From positions 1-7,812 of the forward strand of contig CAAGQE010000374.1 in the NCBI GenBank assembly GCA_900772035.1: a DNA stretch of 7,812 bases, given 5' to 3'. Positions within the stretch are counted from its first letter, which is position 1. Each line of letters starts with the position of its first letter. Made by a program: the position numbers and the translations under genes. The stretch is from Candidatus Gastranaerophilales bacterium. Lineage in GTDB: Bacteria; Cyanobacteriota; Vampirovibrionia; Gastranaerophilales; Gastranaerophilaceae. The notes below the pieces were generated by a model. That model was not told the DNA's origin. It searched no databases and saw only the letters and a program-made list of their open reading frames with translations. Below are positions 1 to 6,409 of this stretch, in pieces.

Positions 1-3
1 AAA

Positions 4-621
4 ATGATGAAAAAAGCATTACTATCAACCGCAATAATAGCATTGGCGCTCTGCACGGTTGCACCCGCCGCTTTTTCGGCAGACAATCCGACTAAAGATT
101 GCAAAAAATGCCCCGTGGAACAATGCCGTCCAAAACTCTATGATAAAAACGGCAATGAGTTAAAAACCCCTCCAAAACCGGGAGAAAAGGTTTACGACAA
201 AAACGGAAAAGAACTCAAAGCGCCCCCTAAAAAAATGCGCCACGAACCCCCGAAAGGTCCCGAATTAAACCTTACGGAAAAACAAAAAGCACAGGCGGAC
301 AAAATTCGCGAGGCTTCCAAACAAAAAATTAAGCCAATCAGACGAGAAATCCACGAAATCAAAAATCAATTATGGGAAATCCGCGAAAATGACAACCTTA
401 CGGAAGAACAAAAACACGAAAAAGCAGAACCCTTAATGAAAAAGATGCATGAATTGCACCAAAAAGCAGACGCTATAAGACAAAGCGACATGCAACAATT
501 TGAAAAAATTCTCACAAAAGAACAACTTAAAACCCTTGAGAACTTCAAAAAAACGCATAAGCCGCCTCGTCCGCCCAAAAAGCCGATGCCAATGCCGCCA
601 GAACGCGAAATTGGTGATTAA
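4..621 (+). CDS. Secreted Spy/CpxP-like LTxxQ periplasmic protein
   Basis: 205 residues, probably exported to the periplasm. Residues 1-26 look like a Sec signal peptide: MMKK, a hydrophobic core at about 5-20, then PAAFSA with cleavage likely between residues 23 and 27. C17 is not in a proper lipobox because L16 precedes it. The mature protein starts with a Cys cluster (C33, C36, C41), followed by two 18-residue repeats (44-61 and 62-79) sharing YDKNG.ELK.PPK. Residues 88-182 are charged and helical, with three LTxxQ-type motifs (LTEKQ 90-94, LTEEQ 132-136, LTKEQ 170-174), the signature of Spy/CpxP periplasmic chaperone or stress proteins. The tail (186-201) is rich in Pro and Lys. ATG codons at 4 and 7 are both possible starts; too little upstream sequence is present to see a ribosome binding site. 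A role in envelope or metal stress is inferred from the family; the actual ligand or client is unknown. Confidence 0.8.
   Translation: MMKKALLSTAIIALALCTVAPAAFSADNPTKDCKKCPVEQCRPKLYDKNGNELKTPPKPGEKVYDKNGKELKAPPKKMRHEPPKGPELNLTEKQKAQADKIREASKQKIKPIRREIHEIKNQLWEIRENDNLTEEQKHEKAEPLMKKMHELHQKADAIRQSDMQQFEKILTKEQLKTLENFKKTHKPPRPPKKPMPMPPEREIGD
133..240 (+). repeat. Tandem 54-bp in-frame repeat in the Spy-like gene
   Basis: Two adjacent 54-bp units (133-186 and 187-240) encode 18-residue repeats. Each starts K-[LV]-YDKNG, continues with ELK and ends in a PPK-containing linker. The protein repeats are clearer than the DNA ones: many codons differ (for example TATGAT against TACGAC), which suggests an old duplication kept by selection on the protein. 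The repeats join the Cys cluster to the helical LTxxQ domain and are probably an extended linker or a small binding module. Confidence 0.75.
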
Positions 622-627
622 TCGCCC

Positions 628-671
628 TTGTCAACAGATAGTTTACACTCGTGTCAACAACTGGTTGACAC
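628..671. repeat. Two tandem 21-bp dyads, operator-like
   Basis: Two copies of an 8-5-8 inverted repeat lie 2 nt apart. The right copy is perfect: GTGTCAAC (651-658), a 5-nt spacer, then GTTGACAC (664-671). The left copy is imperfect: TTGTCAAC (628-635), a 5-nt spacer, then GTTTACAC (641-648), with 6 of 8 pairs intact. The two copies match at 16 of 21 positions, and their centres are 23 bp apart. No T-run follows either, so they are not obvious intrinsic terminators. They lie just after the stop codon of the Spy-like gene, between convergent genes. Possible roles are tandem binding sites for a dimeric regulator, an RNA stem in the 3' untranslated region, or a remnant of a small repeat element; I cannot choose between these. 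Confidence 0.55.
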
Positions 672-693
672 ACAACAAAAACCAATAATACCT

Positions 694-733
694 AACGAAA
701 CGAGCCTTGTTCAAAAGACGGGGTTCGTTTTTT
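694..733 (+). terminator. Probable intrinsic terminator of the Spy-like gene
   Basis: AACGAA (694-699) pairs with TTCGTT (724-729). Inside this, the CC at 705-706 can pair with two of the G residues at 720-723, although the interior is imperfect. The run of six T at 728-733 overlaps the 3' arm and gives the U-tract expected of a rho-independent terminator on the + strand. The position, about 70-110 nt after the stop at 621, suits termination of that gene before the convergent regulator. The stem is weak, so this is a moderate call. Confidence 0.5.
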
Positions 734-740
734 AAGAAAC

Positions 741-769
741 AGGCTTTATTCGTTCAATGAATAAAGCCT
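741..769 (-). terminator. Perfect 11-bp hairpin, probable terminator of the response regulator
   Basis: AGGCTTTATTC (741-751) and GAATAAAGCCT (759-769) are perfect inverse complements around a 7-nt loop. On the minus strand the hairpin starts about 30 nt after the regulator's stop codon and is followed by GTTTCTT, a short, broken U-tract. On the + strand no T-run follows. It therefore fits best as the terminator of the minus-strand transcript, back to back with the + strand terminator at 694-733. Release efficiency may be modest given the poor U-tract. Confidence 0.6.
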
Positions 770-800
770 ACCCTCTGCTTGCAAGACTGTAAATAAGCGA

Positions 801-1478
801 TTAGATAATATTTTCTTTAATCGCTTTAACCGCCGCTTGAACACGGTCATCAACACACAATTTTTGTAAAATGCTGCATACATGTGCTTTTGCGGTATGA
901 ACACTTACAATAAGTTCTTTTGCAATTTCCGTATTGCTTTTGCCTTGAACCAAGTGGCGCAAAACCTCAAGTTCTCTGTCCGTGAGTTGAGCCCTTGCAT
1001 CCGTAACATCCATTTTCGGCAAGTTAGAAATATTCTCCGGCTTAGGAAACAAGTTGAGCGCAACCTTAGCAACGGTCGCATCAATCCAACAAGCGCCCTT
1101 AGCCGCAGAAGTTATCACTTGTGACAACACATTAGGATCAATATCTTTTAAACAATACGAGCAAGCGCCTGCACCCAAGGCGGCAACAACTTCTTCACCT
1201 CTCTCGTGGGAAGTCAAAATGACCACATTTGTATCGGGAGAAACCTCCTTAACCTTCATTGTTGCTTCAAGTCCGTTCATTCCCGGCAAGCCCAAGTCCA
1301 TAAGGACTACATCGGGTTTTTCCCTTTGGATTATTTCCAAACCGCTGACTGCATCTTCCGCTTCGCCAATCACAGTAACGTTTTCAAACTCGTTAAGCGT
1401 TGAGCGTAAACCAATCCTTGTCAACTTATAATCCTCTACAATTACTACACGAACCTCACCAGTTGCCGAAATGCTCAT
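801..1478 (-). CDS. NarL/FixJ-family response regulator transcription factor
   Basis: 225 residues: a phosphoacceptor receiver domain (about 9-125) and a LuxR-type helix-turn-helix DNA-binding domain (about 163-222). Receiver residues are all present: acidic pair E15/D16, phosphoacceptor D61 in LMDLGLPGMNG, switch T89 and K111. The output domain begins LTDRELEVLRHLVQGKSNTEIA and has the recognition-helix pattern VSVHTAKAHV typical of GerE/LuxR proteins. The protein should be activated by phosphorylation from a sensor kinase and then bind promoters as a dimer. No kinase gene is present, so it is an orphan here; its signal and targets cannot be read from the sequence. The motif YCLKDI and the C-terminus DRVQAAVKAI resemble cyanobacterial members of the family. 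The ATG start is supported by GGAG at 1486-1489, 7 nt upstream. It has five cysteines (106, 109, 130, 201, 208). Confidence 0.93.
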   Translation of the reverse strand: MSISATGEVRVVIVEDYKLTRIGLRSTLNEFENVTVIGEAEDAVSGLEIIQREKPDVVLMDLGLPGMNGLEATMKVKEVSPDTNVVILTSHERGEEVVAALGAGACSYCLKDIDPNVLSQVITSAAKGACWIDATVAKVALNLFPKPENISNLPKMDVTDARAQLTDRELEVLRHLVQGKSNTEIAKELIVSVHTAKAHVCSILQKLCVDDRVQAAVKAIKENII

Positions 1479-1565
1479 TATTTATCTCCAATCTTATGAT
1501 TTATACAAGAATAATAATCCCAGAAACATTTACATAACATTGCCCAGTTGGCTAGTTCTATCGGA
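1479..1565 (-). promoter_or_regulatory. folC-regulator intergenic gap, possible weak promoter
   Basis: This 87-nt gap is the only substantial one in the minus-strand run and would carry any separate promoter for the response regulator. Two -10-like hexamers read on the minus strand: TATAAA at 1500-1505 and TATTAT at 1511-1516. Neither has a good -35 about 17 bp upstream (TGTTTC and TGTTAT are the best I find). The ribosome binding site GGAG lies at 1486-1489. No hairpin plus T-run is visible after the folC stop, so read-through from the upstream operon remains possible. The gap is certain; the promoter itself is only a suggestion. Confidence 0.3.
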
Positions 1566-2816
1566 CTATATGAAGTCAGATTTTTGATAAAACAACTCGC
1601 CTATCATGTAAAATGATCCTGTAACTATCATAAGCCCTGTTGAGGAAAAATAATTTAATGTATTTGCGGTTTTATAAAATTTTTTGATTTTTAACGAATT
1701 TTTATTTCTTATAACGGATTCGATTGCATCAGGAGAAACAGAACAACTGTTGTTAAATTCGACCAAATTCACGACATCTCCGTCTCTAAACAAGATATTC
1801 ACAACCTTGTCATACTCTTTTGTCGACAAAACTCCGTAAACCCACTCACACGGAGTATTCGGAAAATAAAAATCGATATTTTGTCTCAAAAGTCTTGCCG
1901 CATCGGCATTATGAGACCCGTCAACAATTCTGTTATACTTTGCCGAATATTGAAATCTTGCAGGCAAATAAACACTCTTCAGCGCTGATTTTATTGCATT
2001 TTGAGGAATTTCAACACCTTTTTCCCGAAGAACATCAACAACCTTTAAGACCAAAGACAAATTTTGTTTTTGATGCAGACCCCACAAAGAAAATTCATAC
2101 GGCTCATTATCAACAACCGCGCAGTTCTTACCGTTTTCAAATTTAATATCGACACATTCTTTAGCCTCAAAAAGCGGAGAATTTTTGCAACATTCACGAA
2201 CAACCGAAAGCCCCGCATTATCAGCATTTATGACAACAGAAGAGCCATTTTTTATAATACCTGCCTTTTCCGACGCAATTTTTTCAATCGTGTCGCCGAG
2301 TCTGTCTTTGTGATCGATTGAAATCGAGGTTATAACCGAAGCAACAGGCGCTTTTACGGCATTTGTAGCATCGAATCGACCGCCAAGCCCCGTTTCCATA
2401 ACTGCAAAATCAGCGCCGTTTTCATAAAAATACAAATAAGCAACTGCCGTAAGTATTTCAAACTCACTCAAGTCGATATTGTGAGTCTTTGCAAGCCCTT
2501 CGACCTTTTCTATATATTCCGAAAATTTTTCTTTTGAAATGTCGACACCGTTGATTTTAAAGCGTTCCGTATACTCAAACAGATGCGGGCTTGTATAAAG
2601 CGCCGTCTTGTATCCCGAACATCTCAAAATCTCGGCAATCATTGAAGAAACAGACCCTTTGCCGTTTGTTCCCGCAATATGAATAACCTTGACTTTATCC
2701 TGCGGATTGCCAAGCAAATCCAAAATAGCGCAAATCCTTTCAAGACCGAGTTTTATGCGAAACTTTCCGCTTGAAGTCAAGAGTTGCAAGGATTTTTCGT
2801 AATTCAGGTGTGTCAT
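1566..2816 (-). CDS. folC: Folylpolyglutamate synthase / dihydrofolate synthase
   Basis: 416 residues, a normal length for FolC, a cytoplasmic ATP-dependent ligase that adds glutamate to folates and, in bifunctional forms, to dihydropteroate. Family motifs appear in order: P-loop HIAGTNGKGS (46-55), TSPHLFEYTERFKING (75-90), ETGLGGRFDATN (141-152), SISIDH (164-169), SEKAGIIK (182-189, with the family's modified lysine probably K184), and DGSHN (299-303, usually DGAHN), which opens the C-terminal ligase domain. The later VYGVLSTKEYDK matches the usual VFGVL.DKD region, with the family's KD replaced by KE. The ATG overlaps the murG stop as ATGA, and I see no strong ribosome binding site upstream, so translation probably depends on ribosomes finishing murG. 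Whether it is bifunctional or FPGS-only cannot be decided by eye. It is homologous to MurD and MurF, but these motifs identify it as FolC. Confidence 0.93.
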   Translation of the reverse strand: MTHLNYEKSLQLLTSSGKFRIKLGLERICAILDLLGNPQDKVKVIHIAGTNGKGSVSSMIAEILRCSGYKTALYTSPHLFEYTERFKINGVDISKEKFSEYIEKVEGLAKTHNIDLSEFEILTAVAYLYFYENGADFAVMETGLGGRFDATNAVKAPVASVITSISIDHKDRLGDTIEKIASEKAGIIKNGSSVVINADNAGLSVVRECCKNSPLFEAKECVDIKFENGKNCAVVDNEPYEFSLWGLHQKQNLSLVLKVVDVLREKGVEIPQNAIKSALKSVYLPARFQYSAKYNRIVDGSHNADAARLLRQNIDFYFPNTPCEWVYGVLSTKEYDKVVNILFRDGDVVNLVEFNNSCSVSPDAIESVIRNKNSLKIKKFYKTANTLNYFSSTGLMIVTGSFYMIGELFYQKSDFI

Positions 2817-3934
2817 TTTATAAGGGACTTCAATTTTTCAATAATAATATCTTTCGCGTGAGGTTTTGCATTGGCAGTCGAAGCGTCAGACATAGCCTGA
2901 ATTTTGGCAGGACTGTCAACCAACGCTTTCACCATATCAAGGAACTTTTCTCTATTGAAATCAGCATCCTCGCAATAGAGCGCAAAGCCGTTATTTTCCG
3001 CCTCTTTAGCGTTTTTTCTTTGGTGATCGGCGGCAGCGTAAGGATATGGAACCAAAATGCACGCAGAACCGCAGAGGTTCAACTCGGACAAACTCAAGGA
3101 ACCTGCCCTCGAAACCACGATATCTGCTGCTTTTAAGGCATAGAACATCTCATCAAAATAAGGTTTTACGACAAGGTTTGTATTTTCCGCATAATGGGGA
3201 AAAATCTCCGAAAGTGCCTTAATCACGTCATCATACTTCTTTTTGCCGGTTTGAACGACCAGTTGAACATCCATTTCTTCAACTATTGCTTGAGCCGCCT
3301 TAACAACCGTATCGTTGAGGGTTTTCGCCCCTTGAGAGCCACCCGTAACAAATATGGTAAGTTTGTCGCGCAAGCCTAATTTTTGTCTTGCTTCACCTTT
3401 AGAAACCGTCAAAAATTCGCTTCTGACAGGGTTTCCCGTACAAATAATTTTATCTGATTTCAAAAACTTCTTTGCACTTTCAAAAGCAACCGAAACGCAA
3501 TCCGCGAAAGGCGCAACGCTTTTTGATACCAACCCCGGAACAGAGTCACAGTCGTGAATCATAAGCGGTTTTTTTAAAAATGCCGCCATAAAAGCAACAG
3601 GGGCGCTAACATATCCGCCCGTTGTGAATATTACGTCAGGCTTATATTTTTTAATATAAAAAAGCGCCTTCCAAAGCGAAATTTCAAGTTGACAGAGCCA
3701 CTTAACAAACGAAAGGCTTATTTTTCTAGGCATTCCGCTGATATTAACAGGCAGAAACTCAACGCCTTCAATACCTTTGACTATATCGTACTCCATATTT
3801 TTAGGGTTGCCGATATAATAAATTTTTTCGGTATCTTCCTGTTTCAAAAGCGCCTGAACAACCGACAATGCGGGATAAATGTGTCCGCCCGTGCCGCCGC
3901 CTGATATAAAATACACCTTTTTGTCTTTAGACAT
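2813..3934 (-). CDS. murG: UDP-GlcNAc:lipid I N-acetylglucosaminyltransferase
   Basis: 373 residues, a two-domain GT-B glycosyltransferase (family GT28) acting on the inner face of the cytoplasmic membrane. It transfers GlcNAc from UDP-GlcNAc to lipid I to make lipid II. The N-terminal glycine loop SGGGTGGHIYPAL is at 11-23, a second loop TTGGYVSAP at 104-112, and the linker motif TGNPVR at 166-171. The C-terminal donor domain shows FVTGGSQGAKTLND (195-208), SRAGSLSLSEL (275-285) and PYPYAAADHQRKNA (296-309), which bind the UDP-GlcNAc. The acceptor-side motif reads HDCDSVPG (127-134), where many MurG proteins have HEQN..PG; the Bacillus form HESD shows that Asp at the fourth place is tolerated. 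The gene overlaps ftsW by 8 bp and has a good ribosome binding site, GAGGT at 3941-3945, 6 nt before its ATG. Confidence 0.96.
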   Translation of the reverse strand: MSKDKKVYFISGGGTGGHIYPALSVVQALLKQEDTEKIYYIGNPKNMEYDIVKGIEGVEFLPVNISGMPRKISLSFVKWLCQLEISLWKALFYIKKYKPDVIFTTGGYVSAPVAFMAAFLKKPLMIHDCDSVPGLVSKSVAPFADCVSVAFESAKKFLKSDKIICTGNPVRSEFLTVSKGEARQKLGLRDKLTIFVTGGSQGAKTLNDTVVKAAQAIVEEMDVQLVVQTGKKKYDDVIKALSEIFPHYAENTNLVVKPYFDEMFYALKAADIVVSRAGSLSLSELNLCGSACILVPYPYAAADHQRKNAKEAENNGFALYCEDADFNREKFLDMVKALVDSPAKIQAMSDASTANAKPHAKDIIIEKLKSLIK

Positions 3935-5075
3935 AGTCTGACCTCATAATTCTGATTTTTGAAATGTTTAAAAGTATGCCGACCATACACATTGTCACGA
4001 ATAACGATGTGCCGCCGTAACTGATAAACGGCATCGGAACACCCGTTGCGGGAACAAAAGAACTTGCAACCGACATATTAATAAAAGCTTGCGAGCCGAT
4101 TGAAAACGTCAAGCCGACCGCCAGCAACTTGCCGAACATATCCTTACAAGAGCCTGCAATCCTTATTCCGCGGAAAATAAACCACAAGAACAGCCAAATT
4201 ATCGCCAAACAGCCCAAAAAGCCCCATTCTTCAGCGATTACGGCATAGATAAAGTCTGTATGGGCTTCTGGCAGCCACTCCAACTTTTGTCTTGAAGCGC
4301 CAAATCCGACCCCGAAAAATCCGCCCGAAACGAATGCCAACAGGGATTGAATGATGTTATACCCCGCACCGTAAGGATCTGATTCGGGGTCAAGCCAAAT
4401 TCTGATACGGCTTAACTGGTACGGTTTTATTTTCAAAGATAACAAAAGCAGCGCGCCTGATGCCATTGAAACAAGCATCGTTATTGAACCGCCCGCCGTA
4501 ATATAAACAATAAGACATACCAAAGCCAAAATAATAACCATACTAAGGTTTGGCTGAGCAGCCGTTAAGCCCGCCATTACTGCAATCGGAAGAAAATATT
4601 TTATGATTTTTTCCTGATTAAAAATACTGATATCCTTTGCAAAAGCGCAGGCTAAAAGCGAGGCTACGGCAAGTTTTGTCATTTCCGACGGCTGAAACTG
4701 GGCAGGACCCAAGGCAAGCCAACGTTTTGCGCCGTTTACCGTAACACCTAACGATGTAAAATCGACCAAAACCAAAAGAAGAATTACAAACCACGAAAAC
4801 GGAACGACATATTTCACAAGTTTTTTGTAATCATACCTTGCAAACCAACTCATTCCGAAAAAGCCTGCGATAAACCACATAAACTGTTTAATCGCAAAAC
4901 TTCCGGGGTTTGCCCCCGTAACAGTACACTTTGGTGCGCCCGCCGATAAAATCATCATAATTCCAATCAGCGACAAAAAGGCAACGATAATCATCAACCC
5001 CTTGTCAGGCGCGGAGACAAAGCCTGTCGGCGAAACATGTTCGGAATTTTGTATCTTAAATCTTTGTGCCGACAT
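3927..5075 (-). CDS. ftsW: SEDS peptidoglycan polymerase FtsW
   Basis: 382 residues from the chosen ATG at 5075. A SEDS-family integral membrane protein with about ten hydrophobic segments, it polymerises lipid II into glycan strands at the division septum with a class B PBP partner. Seen in order: QPSE (128-131) in the region WLALGPAQFQPSEMTKLA, then SRQKLEWLPEAHTDFIYA (261-278), with D274 aligning to the catalytic Asp of the family, EEWGFLG (282-288), and the C-terminal PATGVPMPFISYGGTS (342-357). FtsW is preferred over RodA because of its place between murD and murG. A longer reading from a GTG at 5132 would add 19 residues deep inside murD and is not favoured. The start at 5075 gives a 20-bp overlap with murD and a GAGGAG 15 nt upstream, a somewhat long spacing. 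Confidence 0.94.
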   Translation of the reverse strand: MSAQRFKIQNSEHVSPTGFVSAPDKGLMIIVAFLSLIGIMMILSAGAPKCTVTGANPGSFAIKQFMWFIAGFFGMSWFARYDYKKLVKYVVPFSWFVILLLVLVDFTSLGVTVNGAKRWLALGPAQFQPSEMTKLAVASLLACAFAKDISIFNQEKIIKYFLPIAVMAGLTAAQPNLSMVIILALVCLIVYITAGGSITMLVSMASGALLLLSLKIKPYQLSRIRIWLDPESDPYGAGYNIIQSLLAFVSGGFFGVGFGASRQKLEWLPEAHTDFIYAVIAEEWGFLGCLAIIWLFLWFIFRGIRIAGSCKDMFGKLLAVGLTFSIGSQAFINMSVASSFVPATGVPMPFISYGGTSLFVTMCMVGILLNISKIRIMRSDYV

Positions 5076-6405
5076 ACTTCTTGAATTCTTCTCCTCTATG
5101 TTCAAAATTATCAAACATATCAAAACTTGCACAAGCAGGCGAGAACAGGATTATCTCGTTTTTGTACTCAATTGATTTATCAATTGATTCTTCAAAAGTT
5201 TTTGCCTCGTAAATGGCATCAAATCCATGCGCCAAGAGGGCTTCTTTAAATCTTTGAGTTGCTTCCCCAATCAAGACAACGTTTTTGACGCTTTCTTTAA
5301 CCTTTTCGCAAAGTCCGTTCAAGTCCGTCATCTTGTCGCGTCCGCCCATAATAAGAGTTACGTCTTTGTTCGGGAACGCTTTCAACGCAACGATTGTAGC
5401 TTCAGTAGTCGTTGATTTTGAGTCGTTATAAAACTTATGAACCCCATCCGTGCCAACGTATTCGATTCTGTGTTCAACAGCCTTGAATGATTTGATTTTT
5501 TCTTTAATCTTATCATTTGAAACGCCGCATAATTTAGCCACAATGGTTGCCACCATTACGTTTTGGACGTTGTGTTCGCCAACTAACGGAATTTCATCAA
5601 CGGAAATGATTTCTTCAGGCTCGCCTTTGCGCTTGAACATTACCTTTCCATCCTTCACATAGCAGCAGTTTTTGTCGCATTCTTTTGCAAAAATAAATTT
5701 TTCATAAGGATATTTATCCGCAAATTCAGAGACTTTCGGGTCAATTCCGTTGAAAACCGCAAAAGTCGGTGCTTTTTCGGATGCAAAAAGACTTGCTTTC
5801 GCTTTAAAGTAGTTATCGAGTCCGTTGTGCCAATCAATATGGTTTTCCGTCCAGTTCAAAAAGCACGCTATGAAAGGTTTTATGGTATGTGAAATTTCAC
5901 ATTGATATGAACTCATTTCGCAAACCAAGAAATCGTGTTTTTTATCAAGCAATGTTGTCGGAGGAATGCCAATGTTTCCGCAAACGGGAGCATCAAAATC
6001 ATCAGACAACAAATGTCCGATAAGAGTTGTCGTGGTCGTTTTGCCGTTTGTACCCGTAATCGCAATAAACGTCGAGTCAGTTTCGTCAAATGCCAACTGA
6101 ACTTCGCCCATTGTAGGAATATTTTTTTCTTTTAATTTTTTATAGATATCTTTTTGAGGTGAAATTCCGGGGCTCATAACCGCAAGATAAGCGCCGTCAA
6201 GAAATTCGTCGCTATGTCCGCCTGTTTCAACCTTTATGCCCTCTTTTTCAAGTCTTTCGATAAGTTCCTTGTCCTTATCTTCAGCAGGTTTAAACTCTGT
6301 CAAAAAACAGTCTGCGCCCTTTGAGTTCAAATATTCTGCCGCAGCGACACCGCTTTTTGAAAGTCCGCATATCAAAACTTTTTTATCAAACCATTTTCTT
6401 TTCAT
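5056..6405 (-). CDS. murD: UDP-N-acetylmuramoyl-L-alanine--D-glutamate ligase
   Basis: 449 residues, the usual length for MurD, a cytoplasmic three-domain Mur ligase that adds D-glutamate to UDP-MurNAc-L-Ala using ATP. The N-terminal Rossmann-like domain (about 8-105) begins VLICGLSKSGVAAAEYL. The central ATPase domain has the P-loop GTNGKTTTTT (118-127), NWTENHIDWH (184-193, H189 a metal-site His) and YFKAKASLF (199-207), where K203 aligns with the carbamylated lysine of E. coli MurD. The C-terminal domain has HRIEYVG (312-318), FYNDSKSTT (325-333), MGGRDK (353-358) and SPACASFDMFDNFEHRG (422-438), which is diagnostic of MurD rather than MurC, E or F. It starts 4 nt after the mraY stop, with a GAGG (6413-6416) 7 nt before the ATG. 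A Cys-rich patch (C243, C247, C248) is unusual but outside known catalytic positions. Confidence 0.97.
   Translation of the reverse strand: MKRKWFDKKVLICGLSKSGVAAAEYLNSKGADCFLTEFKPAEDKDKELIERLEKEGIKVETGGHSDEFLDGAYLAVMSPGISPQKDIYKKLKEKNIPTMGEVQLAFDETDSTFIAITGTNGKTTTTTLIGHLLSDDFDAPVCGNIGIPPTTLLDKKHDFLVCEMSSYQCEISHTIKPFIACFLNWTENHIDWHNGLDNYFKAKASLFASEKAPTFAVFNGIDPKVSEFADKYPYEKFIFAKECDKNCCYVKDGKVMFKRKGEPEEIISVDEIPLVGEHNVQNVMVATIVAKLCGVSNDKIKEKIKSFKAVEHRIEYVGTDGVHKFYNDSKSTTTEATIVALKAFPNKDVTLIMGGRDKMTDLNGLCEKVKESVKNVVLIGEATQRFKEALLAHGFDAIYEAKTFEESIDKSIEYKNEIILFSPACASFDMFDNFEHRGEEFKKYVGTKI
5091..5096 (-). promoter_or_regulatory. Ribosome binding site of ftsW (inside murD)
   Basis: GAGGAG on the minus strand within the last codons of murD. 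It is 15 nt from the ATG at 5075, longer than the usual 5-10 nt, but it is the only strong purine motif near any candidate start and lies downstream of the alternative GTG at 5132. It therefore supports the shorter FtsW. Confidence 0.5.
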
Positions 6406-6409
6406 GAAA

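Noticed and set aside
4..81. Lipoprotein signal around C17 of the Spy-like protein
   Set aside because: The residue before Cys is Leu (LALC), which does not fit a lipobox, and a normal signal peptidase I region follows at residues 21-26.
366..688. Alternative frames over the 3' half of the Spy-like gene (366-578 minus, 500-688 plus)
   Set aside because: Both are overlapped by the signal-peptide-bearing LTxxQ gene and have no recognisable motifs.
665..691. TTGACA (665-670) followed by AATAAT/TAATAC as a + strand promoter
   Set aside because: The spacing to the -10-like hexamers is only 13-15 bp, and the transcript would run straight into the terminator and the convergent gene. TTGACA here is better explained as one arm of the dyad.
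1054..1431. Open + strand frames inside the regulator and other minus-strand genes (for example 1820-2146, 2771-3136, 6627-6929)
   Set aside because: They lie opposite well-identified conserved genes, show no recognisable domain and have no supporting context; they are antisense shadows.
1541..1565. Terminator between folC and the regulator around TGCCCAGTTGGCT
   Set aside because: Only a 3-bp stem (GCC/GGC) can form and no T-run follows on the minus strand.
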